Source of the DNA: Pseudoduganella buxea
Lineage (GTDB): Bacteria > Pseudomonadota > Gammaproteobacteria > Burkholderiales > Burkholderiaceae_D
Length of the DNA: 55,469 nt
Assembly: GCF_009720835.1 (NCBI RefSeq)
Contig: NZ_WNKZ01000036.1
Span: forward strand, 1 to 55,469
Reading direction: 5' to 3'
The translations under genes were made by a program, and so were the position numbers. Of the stretch, positions 33,043 to 41,041 are shown one piece after another. The notes below the pieces were generated by a model. The model was not told where the DNA came from and did not search any database. It saw only the letters and a list, made by a program, of their open reading frames with translations. The number at the start of each line of letters is the position of its first letter. The stretch's first letter is position 1.

Positions 33043-34278
33043 TTGGCGCAAACTCCCCAGTTCCCCCCGTTATCGCAGTTGGCGCAAGCACCGGCCAACC
33101 GCCTGAACCCGTCCGGCCTGCGTATCGTCCTCGTGCTGCAGGGCGGCGGCGCGCTCGGCGCCTACCAGGCCGGCGTCTACCACGCACTGCACGAGCATGG
33201 CCTGAGCCCGGACTGGGTGGTGGGCACGTCGATCGGCGCCATCAACGCGGCCCTGCTGGCCGGCAACCGCCAGGCCGACCGCCTGCGCCGGCTGCGCCAG
33301 TTCTGGGACCGCATCGCCCACCTCGACGCGCTCGATCCCGTGCGCCTTTCCGAAGACGGCCGGCGCGCCAATATCTGGCTGTCGACGATGGACACCTTGC
33401 TGCGCGGCGTCAATGGCTTCTTCAAGCCGCGGCCCTTCGGCCTGTTCGCCGCCGGCTTGCCCGTGCCACCGGAAGAGGCCAGTTTCTACGACACGGCCGA
33501 ACTGGCGACGACGTTGAAGGAACTGGTCGACTTCGATTACTTGAACAGTCCCGAAGGCATGCGCCTGACCGTCAACGCACTGCGCGTGCGCTGCGGTTCG
33601 CTGACCAGCTTCGACAGCCGCCACGGCAATATCTGCGCCGAGCACATCCGTGCCAGCGGCGCGCTGCCGCCCGGCTTCGCGCCCGTGCGTATCGATGGCG
33701 AGCTGTACTGGGATGGCGGCCTGTACTCGAATACCCCGCTGGAAACCGTGCTGGCCGACCGCTCGCAGACCGACACGCTGTGCTTCATGGTGGACCTGTG
33801 GAGCGCCGAGGGGCCGGAGCCCCGGACCCTGGAAGAAGTGCAGACACGCCAGAAGGACGTCACCTTCGCGTCCCGTTCACGCCGGCACCTGGAGGACTAC
33901 GTCAACACGCGCACCTTGCAGCAGAAGCTGCGGGCCATGTACGCGCTGCTGCCGGACCACGAGAAAAGCGCCCAGGGCGCACGCGAACTCGACGCGCTTG
34001 GGTGCGGCAATACGCTGCACGTGGTACGCCTGCCATACGCGGGGCGCGACTGGCAGATGGCGATGAAGGACATCAATTTTTCGAAGGGTTCGATCGAGTG
34101 GCGCTGGGACCAGGGCTACCGCGACGCCATGCGCGCCATCGGCGCGGCCGGCTGGCTCAACGAAGTGGTGGACGATACGCCGCTGGTGGTGCATGAGCTG
34201 CCGCCCCGGGCGGAGCAGCGCAGCGGTGCCGCCTTGCAGGCGGGAACCGCTGCGCACGCGAGGCACGGGGTGCCTTGA
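33043..34278 (+). CDS. Patatin-like phospholipase with DUF3734
   Basis: 411 residues from a TTG at 33043, chosen because GAAGGAG lies six bases upstream, while GTG 33001 and ATG 33013 overlap the promoter. Patatin motifs: oxyanion hole GGGALGAYQAG, nucleophile Ser63 in GTSIGA, and catalytic Asp224 in YWDGGLYSN. The C-terminal 150 residues (QTRQKDVTFASRSRRHLEDY... GSIEWRWDQGYRDAM) match DUF3734, common in bacterial patatins. A cytoplasmic lipid acyl hydrolase, possibly acting on phospholipids or stored polyester; no signal peptide. Confidence 0.9.
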   Translation: MAQTPQFPPLSQLAQAPANRLNPSGLRIVLVLQGGGALGAYQAGVYHALHEHGLSPDWVVGTSIGAINAALLAGNRQADRLRRLRQFWDRIAHLDALDPVRLSEDGRRANIWLSTMDTLLRGVNGFFKPRPFGLFAAGLPVPPEEASFYDTAELATTLKELVDFDYLNSPEGMRLTVNALRVRCGSLTSFDSRHGNICAEHIRASGALPPGFAPVRIDGELYWDGGLYSNTPLETVLADRSQTDTLCFMVDLWSAEGPEPRTLEEVQTRQKDVTFASRSRRHLEDYVNTRTLQQKLRAMYALLPDHEKSAQGARELDALGCGNTLHVVRLPYAGRDWQMAMKDINFSKGSIEWRWDQGYRDAMRAIGAAGWLNEVVDDTPLVVHELPPRAEQRSGAALQAGTAAHARHGVP

Positions 34279-34320
34279 CCCACTGCCGGGCCGCGTACCG
34301 GGGTGGAGCCTCCCGGCGCC

Positions 34321-34337
34321 GACCCAGGTCCTGGGTC
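34321..34337. terminator. Inverted repeat between convergent genes
   Basis: GACCCAG-GTC-CTGGGTC, a 7-bp stem between the patatin gene and the convergent Cx10C gene. No T-tract; a possible weak bidirectional terminator. Confidence 0.35.
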
Positions 34338-34371
34338 ATGGTTCAGGTGCTGACGCCGTCAGCCGGCAAGC

Positions 34372-34743
34372 TTATTCGGACTTGCCCGTCGTTTCATGCA
34401 CGCCGCCCATCCGGTTCGAGGCGGCGACCAGTTCGCGCACATTGGCCAGGTCCGTCTTGTAGGTCTGGCGCGCTTCCTTGACGCAGTTGCTGCGTTCGCT
34501 CGCCGCCATGCGTTTGCATTCGGCCAGCGATTCGTTCAGGGCGGCGGCGATTTCCTTTTTCTTCGTGGCGATCTGCGCCCGTTCCGACGTGTCTTCCTTC
34601 AGCCAGCGCGCCGGTTCGCCCCGGGCCAGTTCCCGTTGCTGCTGTTGCTCCGTCGCGGCCGGGGTGGCCTGTGCCACGGCATTGCCTGCCAGGCCGCACG
34701 CCAGCGCGCCCGCCAGCAGGGCGCCCATCAAGGTCTTGTTCAT
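34372..34743 (-). CDS. Secreted single-motif Cx10C protein
   Basis: 123 residues, GGAGGAA upstream. Signal peptide LLAGALACGLAGNAVAQA, then a charged helical chain with one cysteine pair C76-x10-C87 (ECKRMAASERSNCVKEARQ). The same Cx10C-(E)A(K/R) motif is repeated three times in the protein at 35740, so they seem to belong to one family of small periplasmic helical proteins. No function is known to me. It lies 49 bp downstream of the DUF3309 gene and may be cotranscribed. Confidence 0.7.
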   Translation of the reverse strand: MNKTLMGALLAGALACGLAGNAVAQATPAATEQQQQRELARGEPARWLKEDTSERAQIATKKKEIAAALNESLAECKRMAASERSNCVKEARQTYKTDLANVRELVAASNRMGGVHETTGKSE

Positions 34744-34792
34744 TGTTGTTCCTCCATGAAAGGGAAGGGGCGCACCTGGCGCCCCCTCGTTG

Positions 34793-34945
34793 TTACAACC
34801 TGCCTGTCAACAACATGATCAGCAGGATCACGACTATCAGTCCGGCGATGCCGCTGGGCGCATAACCCCAGCTGCGGCTGTGTGGCCATGTCGGCAGCGC
34901 CCCGATCAGGACAAGTACCAGAATAATCAGAAGTATGGTGCCCAT
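34793..34945 (-). CDS. DUF3309 small membrane protein (50 aa)
   Basis: 50 residues: MGTILLIILVLVLIGALPTW, then PHSRSWGYAPSG and a second helix IAGLIVVILLIMLLTGRL. The W-x2-S-x-x-WGY-x-PSG loop between two membrane helices is the DUF3309 signature. AAGGAG precedes the ATG. A typical stress-associated small membrane protein; role unknown. Confidence 0.88.
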   Translation of the reverse strand: MGTILLIILVLVLIGALPTWPHSRSWGYAPSGIAGLIVVILLIMLLTGRL

Positions 34946-35116
34946 GAGTGCTCCTTGTTGTGCGCGATGTTGTACGCGTTCGTTGTACGCATTTTTGGGC
35001 TTTCGCCCACTTTGACAGGGCCGCCCGCCGGGCGCGGCCCTGTCAATCCGGTTCGTGCAGTAGCGATGCTACGGGTAAAACATGACTCGCGGTGCGGCAG
35101 GGCGGATCAGCGAAGA

Positions 35117-35557
35117 TCAGTACCGATACACGCGGCCATCGACCATGCGCACCCGGCTGCCCTGGCGCAGGTCGTAGGCGCTGTCCTGGTTGACGGTGCG
35201 GTAGTCGCCGTTGTCCAGCCTTACATTGATCTGGTAGACATCATGCGGGGCATTGCGGTTCGATTCGATCTTGTTGCCGGCCAGTGCGCCGCCGATGGCG
35301 CCGGCAGCCGTGGCAGCCGTGCGGCCGCTGCCCGAACCGATCTGGTTGCCCACCAGCGCGCCCACCAGGCCGCCCGCGACGGCGCCGGCGCCGCTCGTGG
35401 CCGGATCGACCCGCACCACCTGGATCGATTCGATGGTGCCGTAGCTGGCCGAGTCGGCGCGGCTGTAATTCGTGTCGGCCACTGGGGTATTGCTGGCGCA
35501 GCCGGTCAGGGCGGCAATGGCGATCATCGTGGCGGCGAGGGTGTGAGTAGTTTTCAT
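35117..35557 (-). CDS. Glycine-zipper 2TM lipoprotein (SlyB-like)
   Basis: 146 residues, GAGGA upstream. Lipobox ALTGC (Cys20). The order is SlyB/PcP-like: YGTIESIQVVRVD, then a 2TM glycine zipper (GAGAVAGGLVGALVGNQIGSGSGR, AAGAIGGALAGNKIE), then a small beta domain (YQINVRLDNGDYRTVNQDS, GSRVRMVDGRVYRY). An outer-membrane lipoprotein of envelope stress. The C-terminal domain matches that of the protein at 23311. It is divergent from 35740 with separate dyads. Confidence 0.88.
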   Translation of the reverse strand: MKTTHTLAATMIAIAALTGCASNTPVADTNYSRADSASYGTIESIQVVRVDPATSGAGAVAGGLVGALVGNQIGSGSGRTAATAAGAIGGALAGNKIESNRNAPHDVYQINVRLDNGDYRTVNQDSAYDLRQGSRVRMVDGRVYRY

Positions 35558-35582
35558 ATGTCCTCCTCAAAGTAGTGCTGTC

Positions 35583-35625
35583 AGATTAGTCACACTCGGC
35601 CGGCGGGTCTGTGCGATGACGCACC
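35583..35625 (-). promoter_or_regulatory. CRP-type dyad and -10 for the SlyB-like gene
   Basis: TGTGCG-ATGA-CGCACC (35610-35625) is followed on the minus strand by TAATCT (35583-35588). The predicted start at 35576 lies 41.5 bases from the dyad centre and 19 bases before the ATG at 35557. Confidence 0.6.
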
Positions 35626-35666
35626 GTGACCTGTCGAGCCCGTTTGTTGCAAAATGTGCAGCTGTA

Positions 35667-35706
35667 TGTTCGCCAGCGTACAGAATGCTTAGCGCAACTG
35701 TAGGAC
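35667..35706 (+). promoter_or_regulatory. CRP-type dyad for the Cx10C triple-repeat gene
   Basis: TGTTCG-CCAG-CGTACA (35667-35682) lies 58 bases before the ATG at 35740. The -10 is less clear; TAGGAC (35701-35706) is the best candidate. Confidence 0.5.
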
Positions 35707-35739
35707 ACTGTTGTCATTGCATCACTCAACGGAGAAAAG

Positions 35740-36306
35740 ATGAACAAGCTCTTGAAGCCAGGCCTCCGTGCGGCGCCCCTGCTGGGAGCGCTCCTGATCG
35801 CAACGAGCATGAATGTATTCGCCGCCGCGACCCCCGAGGCGAAGGCGCTGTACAAGAACGCCAAGGCCGCCGCAACGGCCGGGTACAAGCAGGCCCTGGC
35901 CCGTTGCGACGCCCTGGCCGGCCAGCCGAAGGATGTCTGCATGGCCGAAGCGAAGGCCGCCCGGGTGCGGGCCGAAGGCGACGCGACGGCGCAGTACAAG
36001 AACACGCTGCGGGCCTATACGGAAGCGCGCAAGGACATAGCCGAAGCGGACTACGCGGTCGACCGCGCCCGCTGCGGCGCCCTGGCCGGCAATGACAAGG
36101 ATGTCTGCATCACGCAGGCAAAGGCCACCCGCACGGCGGCCCTGGCCGATGCGCGGGCGGACAAGAAAGTGATCGAAGCGCGCAGCAATGCGCGTGAAGA
36201 CAAACGAATTGCCGAATACAAGGTTGCCGCCGAAAAATGCGACGCCCTTGCCGGCACAGCCAAGGAGCATTGCGTCTCGGCTGCGAAATCCCAGTTCGGT
36301 TATTGA
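35740..36306 (+). CDS. Secreted triple Cx10C-repeat helical protein
   Basis: 188 residues with GGAGAAAA upstream. Signal peptide LLGALLIATSMNVFAAA. The mature protein is helical and Ala/Lys rich, with three copies of a roughly 55-residue unit: YK-x3-A-RCDALAG-x2-K(D/E)-x-C, cysteines C56/C67, C112/C123 and C167/C178, always ten residues apart. The spacing suits a helical hairpin closed by a disulfide in the periplasm. I know no function. The BON protein follows 58 bp downstream. Confidence 0.75.
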   Translation: MNKLLKPGLRAAPLLGALLIATSMNVFAAATPEAKALYKNAKAAATAGYKQALARCDALAGQPKDVCMAEAKAARVRAEGDATAQYKNTLRAYTEARKDIAEADYAVDRARCGALAGNDKDVCITQAKATRTAALADARADKKVIEARSNAREDKRIAEYKVAAEKCDALAGTAKEHCVSAAKSQFGY

Positions 36307-36364
36307 CCGACTGCTTACCAGCTCGTTCCCGGGCATTTTGACCACACCAAGAAGGAGAACCACC

Positions 36365-36679
36365 ATGAAAATCGCTCAAAAAGTTGTTACCGCCGTGTTC
36401 GCAGCCGCCACCGTCTTCTCCGTCGTCGGTTGCGCATCGACGTCGACCAAGGAAGGCACCGGCGAGTACGTCGATGACGCCGTCCTGACCACCAAGGTCA
36501 AGGCTTCGATCTTCAACGAGCCAACCCTGAAGTCGACGGAAATCAACGTCGAGACCTTCAAGGGCACCGTGCAGCTGTCCGGCTTCGTGGCCCAGCCAGG
36601 CGACATCACCAAGGCCGGCGAGATCGCTCGCGGCGTGAAGGGTGTGCAGTCGGTGAAAAACGACATCCGCGTCAAGTAA
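36365..36679 (+). CDS. BON domain lipoprotein
   Basis: 104 residues from the ATG at 36365 with AAGGAG upstream. Lipobox VVGC, then a BON domain (YVDDAVLTTKVKASIFNEPTLKSTEINVETFKGTVQLSGFV, ending VKGVQSVKNDIRVK). OsmY/DolP-like periplasmic protein anchored to the outer membrane. Paralogue of the BON protein at 26349. Probably cotranscribed with the Cx10C gene. Confidence 0.88.
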   Translation: MKIAQKVVTAVFAAATVFSVVGCASTSTKEGTGEYVDDAVLTTKVKASIFNEPTLKSTEINVETFKGTVQLSGFVAQPGDITKAGEIARGVKGVQSVKNDIRVK

Positions 36680-36689
36680 GAAGGGCGTG

Positions 36690-36717
36690 GCCGGCGCCGC
36701 CTCCGGGCGGTGCCGGC
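36690..36717 (+). terminator. Strong hairpin after the BON gene
   Basis: GCCGGCGCCGCC / GGCGGTGCCGGC with TCCG loop, directly after the BON stop and just before the AI-2E-type gene. It has no T-tract, so it may only reduce read-through. Confidence 0.45.
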
Positions 36718-36727
36718 ACCTGTCACC

Positions 36728-37915
36728 ATGGACCGCCCGCCTCCTCTCGGATCACCCGCCGACCTCCCACCGCTGCAGGCATCGCCGGATACCGGCGCCG
36801 AGCATGCGGGCAAGCTGCAACTGCCACTGCACGTCCACGCGCGTGGCCTGGCCCTGGGCATCATCGCCACGGTGGCCTTCCTGTACGCGCTGCAATGGTC
36901 GCGTAATTTCCTCGTCCCCCTGTTGCTCGGCATCTTCATTGCCTACACCCTGAACCCCGTCGTCACGTGGCTCGAGCGCCTGCGCATCAAGCGCGCCTTC
37001 GGTGCCACCCTCGTCACGGTCGCCATCCTGGGCGGCTCGGTCGTCACGATCGACAAGGTGCATGGCGAATTCCAGAATATCGTCGAAGAACTTCCCACCA
37101 TTACCCATAAGCTGTCGCGCCTGCTGGCCTCGACCACCAGCAGCAGCACCAGCACCCTGTCGCGTATCCAGGCCGTCGCCACCGAGATCGAGCAGGCCAC
37201 GGCCGGCAACCAGGCGCGCCGCGCCGCCAAGCGCCAGCAGCCGGCCGTGGCCGAAGCGGCCGGCGGCATCCGCGTGATGGATTGGGTATGGGTCAGCGCG
37301 CGCGGCGTCGCCGGCATCCTCAGCCAGGCCACGATGGTGATCTTCCTCGTGTTCTTCCTGCTGCTGTCGGGTGACACGTTCAAGCGCAAGCTCGTCAAGC
37401 TGACAGGGCCGTCGCTGTCGAAGAAAAAGATCACCGTGCACATCCTGGAGGACATCAACACGTCGATCCAGGCCTATATGTTCATGCTGCTCGTCACCAA
37501 CGTGCTGCTGGCGCTGCTGATGTGGGTCGTGTTGCGCGCCATCGGCCTGGAAAACGCCGGCGCCTGGGCCATCGTGGCCGGGCTGCTGCACATCATGCCG
37601 TACTTCGGCCCGCTCCTGATTACCAGCGCCACCGGCCTGGTGGCCTTCCTGCAGTTCGAATCGCTGCAGATGGTGCTGCTCGTCACGGGTGCGTCACTGG
37701 CCATCGCCACCCTGGTCGGTACCTTTGTTACCACCTGGATGACCGGACGCATCGCCCGCATGAACGCGGCCGCCGTCTTCGTCAGCCTGCTGTTCTGGGG
37801 CTGGCTGTGGGGCGTGTGGGGCCTGCTGCTGGGCGTGCCCGTGATCGTCATCGTCAAGGTCGTCGCCGAGCGCGTCGAGGGCATGGAAGTGGTGGCGGAG
37901 ATGCTGGGCGAGTAG
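36728..37915 (+). CDS. AI-2E family (PerM/TqsA-like) permease
   Basis: 395 residues from the ATG at 36728; a GTG at 36710 is inside the preceding hairpin and less likely. Eight or so membrane helices. Family motifs: LVPLLLGIFIAYTLNPVV near the N-terminus, MLLVTNVLLALLMWVVLRAIGLENA, the LLHIMPYFGPLL segment and GLLLGVPVIVIVKVV at the end. Members export or exchange varied solutes; AI-2 transport is proven only for a few, so the substrate here is unknown. The ribosome site is poor. Confidence 0.87.
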   Translation: MDRPPPLGSPADLPPLQASPDTGAEHAGKLQLPLHVHARGLALGIIATVAFLYALQWSRNFLVPLLLGIFIAYTLNPVVTWLERLRIKRAFGATLVTVAILGGSVVTIDKVHGEFQNIVEELPTITHKLSRLLASTTSSSTSTLSRIQAVATEIEQATAGNQARRAAKRQQPAVAEAAGGIRVMDWVWVSARGVAGILSQATMVIFLVFFLLLSGDTFKRKLVKLTGPSLSKKKITVHILEDINTSIQAYMFMLLVTNVLLALLMWVVLRAIGLENAGAWAIVAGLLHIMPYFGPLLITSATGLVAFLQFESLQMVLLVTGASLAIATLVGTFVTTWMTGRIARMNAAAVFVSLLFWGWLWGVWGLLLGVPVIVIVKVVAERVEGMEVVAEMLGE

Positions 37916-37923
37916 GGCGGCTC

Positions 37924-38316
37924 CTAGCCCGGCGCGGCTGCGTCGACGAGCAGCGCCGGCCGCAATGCGCGAATGCGCAGCTCGGTGAAATAGCCCCCAG
38001 CCTCGTTATAGCGCAGGTAGTGCCGGCCGCAGTCCAGGCACCGTGCGACGGTGCAGCGATTGTAGGGATAGAAACCCGGCGCGATCGGCGCCTCCTCGCT
38101 TTCGTAGCGGGTGCCGGCCGGATGGTACTCGGCGAACGTCGGCTCGTCGCAGGGATCGTCGAACAGCACGCCGATGTCCTCGAAGCGGTCCAGTTCCAGC
38201 GTCATCGGCAATGCACTCCATGAAGGCACCGGCACCCTGTTGCAGCTGCATGGCGCCGTGACCGCCGCGGACGCTTGCGCCAGGCGCATCAAGGTCTCGA
38301 ATTCAATTTTCTGCAT
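37924..38316 (-). CDS. Hypothetical protein with C-x3-C-x2-C cluster
   Basis: 130 residues. The centre is acidic (DRFEDIGVLFDDPCDEPTFAEYHP) and the C-terminal part has CTVARCLDCGRHYLRYNEAGGY, a zinc-ribbon-like cysteine group. No signal peptide. The ribosome site is weak, and a downstream ATG (MTLELDRF, near 38205) is an alternative start. I do not recognise the family. It is convergent with the permease, 8 bp apart. Confidence 0.65.
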   Translation of the reverse strand: MQKIEFETLMRLAQASAAVTAPCSCNRVPVPSWSALPMTLELDRFEDIGVLFDDPCDEPTFAEYHPAGTRYESEEAPIAPGFYPYNRCTVARCLDCGRHYLRYNEAGGYFTELRIRALRPALLVDAAAPG

Positions 38317-38614
38317 GGTGTCCAGTCATCGATATGGCCGTATTGTACGCGGGAGGCTGACGGCCGCTCCGCGCTATACCGCTTACCGGCAAACCCCCTT
38401 TAAAGCATTTTTCAGCGGCTTGCGCAACGCGTTTTTCTCATCAGTATTCCGACTTCCTTATTTCTTGCTATCCGCCGGTTCGGCAGCACGAGTTAGCTAT
38501 ACAATAAATTCGGACCGTCCATTGGGCGAAGTCACCTCCTTCAAACTCCTGACGCAATGTGTTCTGTCGGGCAGTTCTTCTGCGTGCGTTGGTATTTGTT
38601 TATGGAACAATATC

Positions 38615-39223
38615 ATGACAATCGTAAAGTATATGCTTCGTCTCCTCGCCCTTGTTTCACTCGCCACGGCGATGAGCAGCGGCGTCGTGCATGCCGCCGA
38701 AGTGAATCCGGGCGCGGTCGTTGCACTGCAAGCCCCCTTGCACACACTGCAGGTGGACATCGCAGGCATCCAGAATTATGACGAGCGAGGCGCGGAAAAT
38801 AACGTCGTTCTTGATTTTTACGTCGGGCCGGGCGCGTCGATCACGAGTTTCAGGTGGGACGTCAACGTGACGAGTTATGTCGGCAGTTACTTGTCCGAAA
38901 TGAAAATTACCTTCAGCGATACGCTGGGCAACGGGGTGACATTCACCCCCGGTGATGGCGACGATTTCGACGGCACGATGGATTACGCCGGATACCAGGA
39001 TCTGGGCGAATTGGGCCTTGTTTTCAATGTCGGTGCCGACGGCATATTGCGCCTGGAATTTCACGACGGCTTCAAGGATCTCGGATTTGACGAGGCCGAG
39101 GGCGTATGGAACGCCGGTACGCTGTCCTTCGGTATCATGCCGGTACCCGAACCGTCGGCCTATGCAACGGTGCTGGGCGGTTTGTTCCTGCTGGCGGTTG
39201 CCAAGTGGCGTCGGCATTGCTGA
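38615..39223 (+). CDS. PEP-CTERM sorting domain protein
   Basis: 202 residues from the ATG at 38615 (GGAAC upstream); ATG 38633 is an alternative. Signal peptide MLRLLALVSLATAMSSGVVHA. The mature part is beta-rich and acidic (VVLDFYVGPGASITSFRWDVNV, FTPGDGDDFDGT). The sorting signal VPEPSAYATVLGGLFLLAVA is followed by KWRRHC. Likely exported by an exosortase. The cyanophycinase-like gene follows 81 bp downstream. The upstream 298 bp hold no gene; a GG...GC pair with RpoN spacing (38570-38583) is present but poor. Confidence 0.85.
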   Translation: MTIVKYMLRLLALVSLATAMSSGVVHAAEVNPGAVVALQAPLHTLQVDIAGIQNYDERGAENNVVLDFYVGPGASITSFRWDVNVTSYVGSYLSEMKITFSDTLGNGVTFTPGDGDDFDGTMDYAGYQDLGELGLVFNVGADGILRLEFHDGFKDLGFDEAEGVWNAGTLSFGIMPVPEPSAYATVLGGLFLLAVAKWRRHC

Positions 39224-39304
39224 GCAGTATTCTCCATATCATCCCGGATTGCCTGTTTTCGGCGCATCTACATTCCCTGAATCGATCGTTACCGGAGCTC
39301 GAAA

Positions 39305-40540
39305 ATGGTTACTCGCTATTTCTATCAGTTGCTCATCCGACTTTTCTCCGGTCACGGCGGCATCGTGCTCGCACTGGCATCCATCCTTTCCGCCGGTGGG
39401 GTGTCTGCGAAACCGTTGTTCGAAGCCGCGCAACCGATCCCGCTGTATTCCTATTTCGCCACAGGTGACGTCAATGCCGTGGTCACGGCACCATCGGTGC
39501 TTCCGACGCCATCGTTCGTACTGATGGGAGGTGGTCCCGACGTCGATCCCGCGTTTCGATGGCTGATCCAGCGGGCCGGTATCAGGCCAGGCACAGGCGG
39601 TCGTTTCGTCGTCATCCGGGCGACCGGAACGGAGGCTTACAATCCCTATATCTTCTACAGTGATGACACCTTGTCGACCTCAACCACGATTGCGGAACTG
39701 TGGGTGGGGGGCGCTTCCCTTGGCCTGACGTCCGTCGAAACGCTGGTCATTCCAAGCGTCAAGGCTGCCAACAGTCAGGCCGTCAACGCCATCCTGGCCA
39801 AGGCCAACGTGGTCTTTATCGCTGGTGGCGACCAGAGCGACTACATCCGCTTCTGGAAAGGTACGGCGCTCGAGCAGACCTTGAATGCATTGATGAGGAA
39901 GAACGTTCCCGTCGGTGGTACCAGCGCCGGCTTGGCCGTACTTGGACAATTTGATTACTCTGCACTGTACAAGTCCGCCACATCGGAGTTGTCGATGCTG
40001 GATCCTTATTATAAGGACATTACTTTCGACCCAAGTCCTTTAAGCCTGCAAGGCGGCTTTCTGGCGCCACCGGCACTGGCGAGCTTGATTTTCGATTCCC
40101 ATTTCGACAGCCGCGACCGGATGGGACGCTTTATTGCCTTTATTTCGAGGATCGTCGCGCGGACGGCGACACCAATCGGCGCTGTCGGCTGCGCCGGCGG
40201 TTTGCTTCCCGCATCCTCTGGCGGCGGCAGGACTGCGCGCGGCATCGGCATCGGTGTCGAGACCGCATTGCTCGTCCAGGGTAATGGCAACGGCAATCCC
40301 GTCACGGCGAAACGGGTCACCAACCCTTCGACATCCACGGAAAGCGCTGTTTATTTTGTTCGACCTTCTGTTCCGCCAAGTGTCTGCGAACCCAAGACAC
40401 CCCTGACAATTTCCACCGTCGAGGTGAGAAAACTGGCCGACTCGGAAAGTGTCTTCAATCTCACCGACTGGTCCGGCTTGCCTTTGTATAACCACCTGGA
40501 CGTTATCTCCGGCACCTTGCTTCCTGCAGACTGGTACTGA
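39305..40540 (+). CDS. Secreted cyanophycinase-like S51 peptidase
   Basis: 411 residues with GGAG upstream. Signal peptide (GGIVLALASILSAGGVSA). Peptidase S51 features: VLMGGGPDVD near residue 75, FIAGGDQSDYIRFW (Gln177), nucleophile Ser207 in VGGTSAGLAV, and DSHFDSRDRMGR, where cyanophycinases have the conserved histidine. Cyanophycinase cleaves the Asp-Arg polymer cyanophycin to dipeptides; secreted forms let bacteria feed on external polymer. The C-terminal 100 residues are not typical of the intracellular enzyme. It could act on another beta-aspartyl peptide. Confidence 0.82.
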   Translation: MVTRYFYQLLIRLFSGHGGIVLALASILSAGGVSAKPLFEAAQPIPLYSYFATGDVNAVVTAPSVLPTPSFVLMGGGPDVDPAFRWLIQRAGIRPGTGGRFVVIRATGTEAYNPYIFYSDDTLSTSTTIAELWVGGASLGLTSVETLVIPSVKAANSQAVNAILAKANVVFIAGGDQSDYIRFWKGTALEQTLNALMRKNVPVGGTSAGLAVLGQFDYSALYKSATSELSMLDPYYKDITFDPSPLSLQGGFLAPPALASLIFDSHFDSRDRMGRFIAFISRIVARTATPIGAVGCAGGLLPASSGGGRTARGIGIGVETALLVQGNGNGNPVTAKRVTNPSTSTESAVYFVRPSVPPSVCEPKTPLTISTVEVRKLADSESVFNLTDWSGLPLYNHLDVISGTLLPADWY

Positions 40541-41041
40541 TACAGTCGCGCCGGCGCGAGGTCTTTCTGCAGGGCCTCGTCCGGCAATATGCGTCGTTTA
40601 TTGCACGGTCCATCCCGACCACGACCGGCGCCGGCGGTCGATAAGCAGCGCCGACAGCGTGCTGCCGAAGGCAGCATGTCATCTTCCTCCGCCAAATAAA
40701 AGTACCCTTCATCCGAGGCCGGGCACCGCGCGGCCGGTATTTTCAGGTGTCAGCGTGCAAGAGCCGATTGGTGCACGAAAAATGTATTATTTTTTACACA
40801 TTGTGGCCGATGCGGAAATACCTGTGCCAAATCCATTGATCAATTGCCCAGCTCACGCTAGTGTAAAAGCAGGGATATATGCATCCGCATGGTGCCGCGC
40901 TTCACCGCTACGTCGTCGGCGGCAATGGCGGCTGGATCGGCATTGACCGGATTGGCATTGGCTGGAGCGGCATTGGTTGGATACGGCCTGTTGCCATCAC
41001 AGCGCCGGAATATTTACGACTGAAACCACTTGGGGGATTGA
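40541..41041. other. 501-bp spacer with hairpin and short repeats
   Basis: No convincing gene. The 14-bp palindrome TCGCGCCGGCGCGA (40546-40559) just after the cyanophycinase stop may end transcription. At about 40929-40981 a GGCTGG(A)-(G)CGGCATTG-type motif is repeated about four times. The final bases hold GGGGGATTGA, the ribosome site of the TonB-dependent receptor. Confidence 0.5.

Noticed and set aside
34970..34994. Repeated TTGTACGC near the DUF3309 gene as another regulon dyad
   Set aside because: The two copies are direct repeats, the spacing does not give the TGTRCG-N4-CGYACA form, and they are only about 30 bases from the start codon.
36710..36728. GTG start for the AI-2E-type permease
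   Set aside because: It lies within a strong hairpin and adds only six residues; ATG 36728 is preferred.
38569..38584. RpoN-type box upstream of the PEP-CTERM gene at 38615
   Set aside because: GG and GC have the right spacing, but the flanking bases match the consensus poorly; not enough to call.
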